Below, in pieces: positions 14,725 through 21,123 of a stretch of DNA of 21,123 nt. Source of the DNA: Actinomycetes bacterium (GTDB taxonomy: Bacteria > Actinomycetota > Acidimicrobiia > Acidimicrobiales > RAAP-2); NCBI GenBank assembly GCA_021802025.1, contig JAKABC010000011.1, positions 1 through 21,123 of the forward strand. Reading direction: 5' to 3'. The translations under genes were made by a program, and so were the position numbers. The notes beneath the pieces are model-generated. The model had not been told where the DNA came from, ran no database searches, and was given only the letters and a program-made list of their open reading frames with translations. Position 1 is the first letter of the stretch; every line of letters starts with the position of its first letter.

Positions 14725-16203
14725 ATGGCGCCAGAGACGGCGAAACGGACCCAGCTCGGTGGCAAGCGCCGGCTGACCCTGATCGACACGGTGGCCCAGT
14801 CGGTGGGACTGATGGGACCGGTCTTTTCGATCGCGTTCCTCGTGCCACTGGTCGTGGGTATCGTGAGCGCCTCGGGTAAGGGGGCCGGGACGGCGGCGCC
14901 CTTGGCGGTGGTCATCGCGGCGGTCGGTGTCCTCGGGCTGGGCTGGATCATCGCCGAGTACACGCGCAAGATCCAGGCCGCCGGCTCGCTCTACGACTAC
15001 GTGACCGACGGCCTCGGCGGCCGGGTCGGTTCGGCGGCCGGGTGGCTGTACTACGCGGGCATCCTGGCGCTCGGTGCGGGCATCCTGCCCATGATCGGCG
15101 GGACCATCCACGACACCATCCAGGGCGAGTTCAACGCAACCCCCTTGCCGTACTGGGCGTGGGACGTCCTTTTGTTCCTGCTCGTGGGGACAATCATCTA
15201 CCTCGGCGTCGCCCTGTCGACCCGAGTGCAGCTCACCCTGGCGGTGATCTCGGTGTCGGTCGTGCTCGTCTACTCGATCTTTGTCATCGTCAAGAGCGGG
15301 GGACTGCACCACATCGCGTCGGGGTTCTCGCCGAGCGGGTCACCGACCCACTGGACGGGCGTCCTGTTCGGCGTCCTCTACGGCGTGCTCCTCTTCACGG
15401 GCTTTGAGACGTCGGCGAACCTCGCGGAGGAGACCGAGCGACCCGAGCACAACATCCCGCGCGCCGTGCTCACTTCGGTGCTGGTAATCGGTGTCTTCTA
15501 CGTCATCGGCTCGTTCGCCCAGGTCGCGGGGTTCCACTTCAGCCTCACGGCGATCGGTAAGAACGCCGGGGCACCTCTCTTCACCCTGGCCGGCCCGCGC
15601 GCCGCCGGGGGCTTCGCGGGCGTGGGGATCCGCCGACTGGTCGAGCTCGTGGTCGTGTTCGACATGATCGCGGTGCTCATCGGGTGCGCGGTGTCGGGGT
15701 CGCGGGGCTTCTTCGCCCTGGCGCGTGACCGTAAGATGCCCCGCCCGCTGACCTCGATCTCGCGTCACGGCACACCGCTCGGGGCGAGCCTCTTCGTCCT
15801 CTTCGCCTACGCGGTCGTTATCGCCCTCGTCGTGTGGTCGAGCGCCTTCGCCCTGCCCAACACGCCCGAGTACGTCTCGATGTTCTCGTGGATGTCGACC
15901 TTCGGGGGTTTTGCGATTGCGGTGATTTACCTCCTCATCGCCGTGGGGGCGGTGCGAGGGCTCCGCGCTAGCGACAAGACCTGGCAACTAACGCTCGCCT
16001 GTCTGGCCGGCTTCCTCGTGACGGCCGCGGCCATCTACGGCGCGATCTACAAGGTCACCGCGCCCACGATCTGGGCTCCGTGGACCGCGATCGTCATCCT
16101 CGTCGTCGGACTCGTCGCGGCCGGTGTCATGCCCACGTTGCCCACGGGGAGTGCGGACTTCTCGGGCCTGAGCGAGTCCGAGCAAGGGCCCATCAAAATC
16201 TGA
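14725..16203 (+). CDS. APC-superfamily amino acid/polyamine permease
   Basis: Integral membrane transporter of 492 residues with about 12 to 13 helices, of the amino acid-polyamine-organocation superfamily. The first helix segment SVGLMGPVFSIAF and the GWLYYAG and LLFTGFETSANLAEET stretches (the conserved FxGFE-type region of helix 6) are typical. FFALARDRKMPR and HGTP follow in the loop after helix 8, as in this family. The ATG at 14725 is preceded by AAGGGGG four bases upstream; a GTG one codon earlier is possible. It is driven by its own strong-looking promoter with two palindromes. Next to a PuuD-type hydrolase it may import a polyamine, GABA or a glutamyl compound; this is inference. Confidence 0.9.
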   Translation: MAPETAKRTQLGGKRRLTLIDTVAQSVGLMGPVFSIAFLVPLVVGIVSASGKGAGTAAPLAVVIAAVGVLGLGWIIAEYTRKIQAAGSLYDYVTDGLGGRVGSAAGWLYYAGILALGAGILPMIGGTIHDTIQGEFNATPLPYWAWDVLLFLLVGTIIYLGVALSTRVQLTLAVISVSVVLVYSIFVIVKSGGLHHIASGFSPSGSPTHWTGVLFGVLYGVLLFTGFETSANLAEETERPEHNIPRAVLTSVLVIGVFYVIGSFAQVAGFHFSLTAIGKNAGAPLFTLAGPRAAGGFAGVGIRRLVELVVVFDMIAVLIGCAVSGSRGFFALARDRKMPRPLTSISRHGTPLGASLFVLFAYAVVIALVVWSSAFALPNTPEYVSMFSWMSTFGGFAIAVIYLLIAVGAVRGLRASDKTWQLTLACLAGFLVTAAAIYGAIYKVTAPTIWAPWTAIVILVVGLVAAGVMPTLPTGSADFSGLSESEQGPIKI

Positions 16204-16220
16204 GACGTCGGCTCACGCGC

Positions 16221-16237
16221 CGTTACTTTACATAACG
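16221..16237. promoter_or_regulatory. AT-rich inverted repeat upstream of a secreted-protein gene
   Basis: CGTTA-N7-TAACG lies in an AT-rich patch that stands out in this GC-rich window, 46 bases before the start codon at 16283 and 18 bases past the permease stop. It may be a regulator site; the arms are short. Confidence 0.3.
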
Positions 16238-16250
16238 TCTATTATCGGCG

Positions 16251-16276
16251 TGATACCGCGAAACCCCTGGTATCAT
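16251..16276 (+). promoter_or_regulatory. leaderless-type promoter overlapped by an inverted repeat
   Basis: The -10 box TATCAT (16271-16276) stands six bases before the ATG at 16283. It is part of a perfect inverted repeat, TGATACC (16251-16257) and GGTATCA (16269-16275), separated by 11 bases. The centre of the dyad falls between the -35 and -10 positions, as for MerR-type or repressor operators. No clear -35 hexamer is seen. Confidence 0.45.
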
Positions 16277-16282
16277 CGGGTC

Positions 16283-16696
16283 ATGCGTCGGTTGGTCGCG
16301 ATGACCCTGTTGGCCCTGGCCCCCCTGGGCCTGCTGGGCGGCACGGCCGGCGCCCAGGCGGCCCACGCCGTCTCTGACGCGCCGGTGATCCTGGCCTTCG
16401 ACTTCAGCGACAACAGCCAGCCCGCGAGCGTCTCGCACAACGGATTCAACATCACCGCCGACGTCTTGTCGCTCACCGGTGACGCCGGTGGCGTCGTGCG
16501 GATGGTCGCCATCGCCCCGGCGAACTCGCAGAGCTCCAACCTCGTCTGCGGCTTCCAGGCCGTGCGCCAGGGCCAGGTGGAGTGCGCGTTCAACTTCACC
16601 TCGACCGGGGTCTGGCGGATCCGGGCGGAGTGGGCGCCCACGACCCACGACGCCGTGGCGGTCGCCTCTCAGACGGTCCTGCGCGTCTCGAACTAG
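16283..16696 (+). CDS. small secreted protein of unknown function
   Basis: 137-residue protein that I do not recognise. A clear signal peptide opens it: MRR, a hydrophobic core (residues 4-20), and a probable cleavage after GAQA or AHA near 26-29. The mature part of about 110 residues is rich in alternating hydrophobic and polar residues that suggest a beta sandwich. It has only two cysteines, Cys89 and Cys101, placed to form a disulfide. The start is the ATG at 16283 because the signal peptide begins there and a -10 box lies six bases upstream; the longer frame from 16250 would run through the promoter. It is followed after 45 bases by an SDR gene with its own promoter. Confidence 0.72.
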   Translation: MRRLVAMTLLALAPLGLLGGTAGAQAAHAVSDAPVILAFDFSDNSQPASVSHNGFNITADVLSLTGDAGGVVRMVAIAPANSQSSNLVCGFQAVRQGQVECAFNFTSTGVWRIRAEWAPTTHDAVAVASQTVLRVSN

Positions 16697-16728
16697 GGGA
16701 GACCACTTCCCCACCGGGGGACCGCGTC

Positions 16729-16734
16729 TACACT
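16729..16734 (+). promoter_or_regulatory. -10 box of the SDR gene, probably leaderless
   Basis: TACACT stands seven bases before the ATG at 16742, with no ribosome binding site between them. The same hexamer precedes the gene at 13921 at a distance of six bases. The -35 region is weak. Confidence 0.5.
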
Positions 16735-16741
16735 TCGCCCG

Positions 16742-17509
16742 ATGGACGGACTCTTCGACGTCAGTGGCAAGACGGTTCTCGTGACCGGGGGGACCCGGGG
16801 CATCGGCGAGATGATCGCGCGGGGCTTCCTCGAGGCCGGGGCCAGCCTCTACATCTCCTCACGCAAGGCTGAGGTCGGCACCGCACTGGCCACCGAACTG
16901 AGTGCACTTGGCCCCTGCACGTTCATCGAGGCGAATCTGAGCACCGAAGCGGGCTGTCGCGCCCTCGCCGAGGAGATCGCTCGACGCGAGTCACGCCTAG
17001 ACGTCCTGGTGAACAACGCCGGGGCCACCTGGGGCGCCCCGATGGCCGACTACGACGAGGCGGCCTTCGAGCGGGTCCTCTCGTTGAACGTGAAGGGCGT
17101 CTTCCACCTCACGAAGTTCCTGCGGCCCCTCCTCGAGGCCTCGGGCACCGCCGACTCCCCCGCCCGAGTCATCAACATCGGTTCCATCGACGGTCTACGG
17201 GTCCCGGCCATGGAGACCTACGCCTACTCGGCCTCTAAGGCTGCGGTACACCAGCTGACGCGCCACCTCGCGAAGTACTTGGCCCCGAAGGTGACGGTGA
17301 ACGCCATCGCGCCGGGACCCTTCGAATCGAAGATGATGCACGCCACTCTCGAGGCGTTCGGCGACGAGATCGCCGCGGCGGCCCCGATGAAGCGCATCGG
17401 CCGTCCCGCGGACATGGCCGGGGCCGCGATCTTCTTCGCCTCCCCCGCTGCGGCCTACGTCACCGGAGCGGTCCTGCCGGTCGACGGCGGGTTAGCGACC
17501 CTGCTCTGA
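16742..17509 (+). CDS. short-chain dehydrogenase/reductase (SDR)
   Basis: Classical SDR oxidoreductase of 255 residues. The nucleotide-binding motif TGGTRGIG is at 15-22 and SSRK (39-42) suggests NADP(H) preference. NNAG is at 91-94, the catalytic Asn lies in LNVKGVFH (115-122), Ser148 is in NIGSIDG, and YSASK at 162-166 gives Tyr162 and Lys166. PGPF and the closing TGAVLPVDGG are also typical, as in 3-oxoacyl-ACP reductase-like members. The substrate is not evident; neighbours give no pathway. It starts at the ATG seven bases after a TACACT box. Confidence 0.92.
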   Translation: MDGLFDVSGKTVLVTGGTRGIGEMIARGFLEAGASLYISSRKAEVGTALATELSALGPCTFIEANLSTEAGCRALAEEIARRESRLDVLVNNAGATWGAPMADYDEAAFERVLSLNVKGVFHLTKFLRPLLEASGTADSPARVINIGSIDGLRVPAMETYAYSASKAAVHQLTRHLAKYLAPKVTVNAIAPGPFESKMMHATLEAFGDEIAAAAPMKRIGRPADMAGAAIFFASPAAAYVTGAVLPVDGGLATLL

Positions 17510-17596
17510 TCTCCGAGAGGGGTCGCGGCGCGATCGGCGCCCCAGCGAGCCGATGCGTCGTGCGATGAGGGGCCCATCCCGGCTGTGGTCGCCACG

Positions 17597-17610
17597 AGAG
17601 TCGCGACTCT
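17597..17610. repeat. perfect 14-base palindrome in a convergent gap
   Basis: AGAGTCGCGACTCT lies in the 120-base gap between the convergent SDR and secreted-protein genes. A weaker hairpin, GGCGC-N5-GCGCC, is at 17527-17541. Neither has a U-tract on either side, so a role as a bidirectional transcription end is possible but not shown. Confidence 0.3.
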
Positions 17611-17629
17611 TGGAGAGGTGGGTGAACCC

Positions 17630-18178
17630 TCAGCTCCGTGTGAGGGTACCGGTGAAGGTGGTGACGTTCGCGTGGGGCAGCCCGAGAGCGGAACCGAGAG
17701 CCGAGACGAAGGCCGGCGAGCTCCACCGGGTCGGACCCGCACCGCTGATCCAGCTGCACCCGGTCGGGTCGTAGTGGATCACCCGAACACGCGTGTCCGG
17801 CGGTGCCGCCGGTACGGAGAAGCGCAGCGCGTAGGTCGCGCTCCACGCCAGGGGGCATTGGTAGACGCCACTAACCCGGGGCAGGTGACACACGATCGTG
17901 GCCAGGTCGCGGATGCGCGTGGTCCGGGAGCTCTCGACGACCGCGGGAAAGGAGAAGCGCTCAGGGTTGGGAGGACGGGACCGAGTGAGCGTGAGACGAG
18001 ACACCCGCTCCGGGTTCGTCCCGGAGCACAGTGACACCAAGCCGGTGTGGGCGGGGCGCACGGTGCGCTCCCCCGGTGGCGTCGGGTGCGCGCGCGTCGT
18101 CGCGCTCGCCGGAGCGGCGACGATCGTGAGGAACGCCATCATCGCGTAGAGGCCACGAGACGCTACGAATCCCTTCAT
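17630..18178 (-). CDS. secreted protein of unknown function with four cysteines
   Basis: 182-residue protein starting with a probable signal peptide (MKGFVASRG, hydrophobic 10-22, possible cleavage after ASA near 26). Cysteines are at 51, 97, 108 and 141. The spacing CHLP (97-100), YQCP (106-109) and DPTGCSWISG (137-146) resembles small secreted actinobacterial proteins in which paired cysteines form disulfides; I know of no assigned function. No start site motif is strong: AGTAGG lies near the ATG at 18178. It is convergent with the SDR gene and lies downstream of the HtrA gene on the same strand, separated by 113 bases in which I see no gene. Confidence 0.7.
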   Translation of the reverse strand: MKGFVASRGLYAMMAFLTIVAAPASATTRAHPTPPGERTVRPAHTGLVSLCSGTNPERVSRLTLTRSRPPNPERFSFPAVVESSRTTRIRDLATIVCHLPRVSGVYQCPLAWSATYALRFSVPAAPPDTRVRVIHYDPTGCSWISGAGPTRWSSPAFVSALGSALGLPHANVTTFTGTLTRS

Positions 18179-18291
18179 CGACCTACTCGTGTCCTCACGC
18201 TCGAGGCTCTTACCCCTGTACAGATCAACTCGCCCGCCGCGACCGCCGTTTCCGCTGGGCCCCGCGAGACTCCGGTGTTCTTGCTGCGCGT

Positions 18292-19644
<1,353 letters not shown>

Positions 19645-19650
19645 CGGCCC

Positions 19651-19656
19651 ATGCTA
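19651..19656 (-). promoter_or_regulatory. -10 box of the HtrA gene, probably leaderless
   Basis: The minus strand reads TAGCAT exactly six bases before the GTG at 19644. There is no Shine-Dalgarno sequence in the space. The -35 region is not recognisable. Confidence 0.5.
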
Positions 19657-19729
19657 GAGGGCGAATCTAAGACACGACTAGGGACCGGCGACCGTGGCAC
19701 TTGCGGTGACCGAGTACTGTTGGTGGGCT

Positions 19730-21031
19730 ATGTCTCGGCGGATTGACATCGAAATCACCAGCCTGAACGGCGAGGTCGCCACGTGGCGCGCCGCCGGGGC
19801 CAAGTTACCCAAGGGTGTCGTCCCCGCCTCACTCGTGCCGGGTGGACCCGTCGTGGGCGGTGTCTACCGCGCCGACGTGGAGCAGTTCATGGAAGGGTTC
19901 GAGGTCCTCTCGGTCGCCCCACCCAAGACCGCGTCGCCCCTCGACCCGCGTCACGAGAAGCTCGAGCTGATCGCCCGTGACGCGAAGGGCCCGGACGTAA
20001 CCGTCACCTACGCCCCCAAGGGTCGGGGCCCGCGTCGCGAGGGCGAGCGCTCCGCCCGTCGCGACAGCGAGCGTGGACCGCGCCGCGAGGGTGAGCGAGC
20101 GCCCCGGCGCGAGGGCGAACGGCCCGCGCGACGCGAGGGTGAGCGCCCGGCGCGCCGCGAGGGTGAGCGTTCGGCCCGTAGACCCGGCGAACGGCCGGCG
20201 CGGTCACCCCGACCCGAGGGCGGGCGACCGCGTGAGGGACGCTCGGAGCGTCGGGGACCCGTGACCCCGCCGATGACGACCACGCACCGCAACGCGCTGC
20301 TCGCTACCCTCTCCCCCGAGCAGCTGCCGGTCGCCGAGCAACTCCTGCGGGGCGGGATGCCCGCGGTCCGGGCGGCCGTTGAGACCCAGAACAAGAACGC
20401 GAGCGCTCAGGGACGCCCCACGATCGACCCCGCGACCATCGAGCGCATCGCCGAGGACCTGCTTCCCCGGACGAACTTGGCGGCGTGGAAAGACCGCGCG
20501 GCCGGTGGCATCGGCGCCGGCAAGGAGTTGCGCCTGCGGGACCTGCGCGCGATCGTGACCTCGGCCAAGACGGTCTCACTCGACGACGAGGCTCGGGCCC
20601 AGCTCAAAGAGCTCCAGGCCGCGCTGCACGATCGGGTGGAGGCCCTGCGGATCCAGTGGGGTGAGAAGTTGGACAAGGCCATCGAGTCCGGCGACGTGGC
20701 CGAGGCGCTGACCCTCGTGGGCCGTCCCCCGGACGTGTCGACGCGCGTGAGCGCGGAGGTGGCCGCGAAAGTGGTCGCGCTCACCTCGGAGTTCCTCCGC
20801 GCCGATCAGGACCCGGCTAAGTGGCGCGCCGTCGTGGAACTGGCCGTCGACACCTCGATCCGGCGGAACGTGAAGCCCTCGGGCATCCCCGACGACGAGG
20901 CCAGTCGGGCCGTCGCGGTCCACAACGCCGGGGCGATCCCCGAGCTCGCCAAGCTGCTGGGCATGAAGGTCCCGCCTCCCCCGCCGCCGGCGAAGAACGT
21001 GCGCCGACCGGTCAGCCGGCGCGCATCGTAA
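19730..21031 (+). CDS. unrecognised protein with an Arg/Glu-rich octapeptide repeat
   Basis: 433 residues in three parts. Residues 1-95 form a compact, possibly beta-rich domain (RIDIEITSLNGEVATWRAAG). Residues 100-155 are seven 8-residue repeats of the type xARREGER, followed by a further Arg/Gly/Pro-rich stretch to about 178: highly charged, surely disordered, perhaps nucleic-acid binding. Residues 180-412 are helical, with LSPEQLPVAEQLLRGGMPAVR (194-214), LAAWKDRAAGG and charged amphipathic helices at 283-325, ending in PPPPPP (415-420) and a basic tail. There is no signal peptide or membrane helix. The ATG at 19730 begins the first domain; TACTGT nine bases upstream may be a -10 box, or GGTGGG a ribosome binding site. 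I do not know a function; an RNA-related role is a guess. Confidence 0.8.
   Translation: MSRRIDIEITSLNGEVATWRAAGAKLPKGVVPASLVPGGPVVGGVYRADVEQFMEGFEVLSVAPPKTASPLDPRHEKLELIARDAKGPDVTVTYAPKGRGPRREGERSARRDSERGPRREGERAPRREGERPARREGERPARREGERSARRPGERPARSPRPEGGRPREGRSERRGPVTPPMTTTHRNALLATLSPEQLPVAEQLLRGGMPAVRAAVETQNKNASAQGRPTIDPATIERIAEDLLPRTNLAAWKDRAAGGIGAGKELRLRDLRAIVTSAKTVSLDDEARAQLKELQAALHDRVEALRIQWGEKLDKAIESGDVAEALTLVGRPPDVSTRVSAEVAAKVVALTSEFLRADQDPAKWRAVVELAVDTSIRRNVKPSGIPDDEASRAVAVHNAGAIPELAKLLGMKVPPPPPPAKNVRRPVSRRAS
20027..20194 (+). repeat. seven tandem 24-base units encoding xARREGER
   Basis: Seven in-frame 24-base units code for GPRREGER, SARRDSER, GPRREGER, APRREGER, PARREGER, PARREGER and SARRPGER. 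The protein sequence is better conserved than the DNA, because third positions vary among units. The repeat number is likely to differ among relatives. Confidence 0.9.
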
Positions 21032-21123
21032 GCAGTCGGGCCTTCCAGCCGATCGACTCGTAGAGCGACTTCGTCGCGCGGTCGCCCGGCAGGGCGTAGC
21101 CGTCAATCGGCGCCTGGGGTCCC
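21012..21123 (-). CDS. C-terminal end of a GNAT acetyltransferase (partial)
   Basis: The minus strand is open from the window edge to TGA at 21012-21014 and encodes 36 residues. They include DGYALPGDRATKSLYESIGW, which matches the last strand-helix segment of GNAT acetyltransferases of the type ending ALPGDRATKxxxExxG. The rest of the gene lies beyond the window. It converges on the repeat-protein gene, and the two 3' ends overlap by 20 bases. Confidence 0.62.
   Translation of the reverse strand, partial: GPQAPIDGYALPGDRATKSLYESIGWKARLLTMRAG

Noticed and set aside
17510..17629. tRNA or small RNA gene in the gap after the SDR gene
   Set aside because: No T-loop sequence or cloverleaf pairing could be traced.
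20027..20194. CRISPR-like or intergenic tandem repeat
   Set aside because: The 24-base units are in frame inside a gene, have no spacers, and encode a regular octapeptide.

Overview
The window is chromosomal DNA of very high GC content, densely coding and strongly biased to G or C at third codon positions. GTG starts are common, and several genes start 6 to 7 bases after a -10-like box, which suggests leaderless transcripts. The proteins read as actinobacterial: paired CrcB/DUF190 genes, a P450, an actinobacterial style of HtrA protease, and secreted proteins with few cysteines. An Acidimicrobiia-like actinobacterium is plausible, but no ribosomal or other taxonomic marker is present, so this is a guess. 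I saw no tRNA, rRNA, CRISPR array, insertion sequence or phage gene.

Layout. Positions 1-1200 hold a GNAT acetyltransferase, a stretch that may contain a broken small secreted-protein gene, and a small YgaP/DUF2892-type membrane protein. Positions 1283-10704 are all on the minus strand. They hold six tightly coupled genes of a hydrogenase-4/complex-I-like membrane complex, in transcription order hyfC, hyfE, hyfF, hyfG, hyfI, hyfB, followed by an acetoacetyl-CoA synthetase. Positions 10879-12598 hold a fluoride-export locus: one DUF190 gene on the minus strand and, divergently, crcB, DUF190 and crcB. Positions 12605-16203 hold a cytochrome P450, a divergent PuuD-like class I glutamine amidotransferase and an APC-family permease. 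Positions 16283-19644 hold a small secreted protein, a short-chain dehydrogenase, another secreted protein and a membrane-anchored HtrA protease. Positions 19730-21031 hold an unrecognised protein with an Arg/Glu-rich octapeptide repeat. The last ~110 bases hold the C-terminus of a second GNAT protein on the minus strand.

The most interesting system is the Hyf-like operon. Its membrane subunits keep the charged residues expected of proton-translocating NuoH/L/M/N/K homologues. In the large subunit, however, both CxxC motifs that bind the NiFe centre are gone. In the small subunit, all four cysteines that should hold the proximal 4Fe-4S cluster are replaced, three of them by Asp or Glu. One ferredoxin-type cluster site remains at the N-terminus of the small subunit. 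It therefore cannot be a conventional hydrogenase. It resembles the hydrogenase-related (Ehr-type) complexes, but with even fewer redox sites, and its job is unknown.

Other points are a probable leaderless promoter pattern shared by at least four genes, stacked palindromes inside the permease promoter, and a palindrome between the divergent fluoride-export genes.
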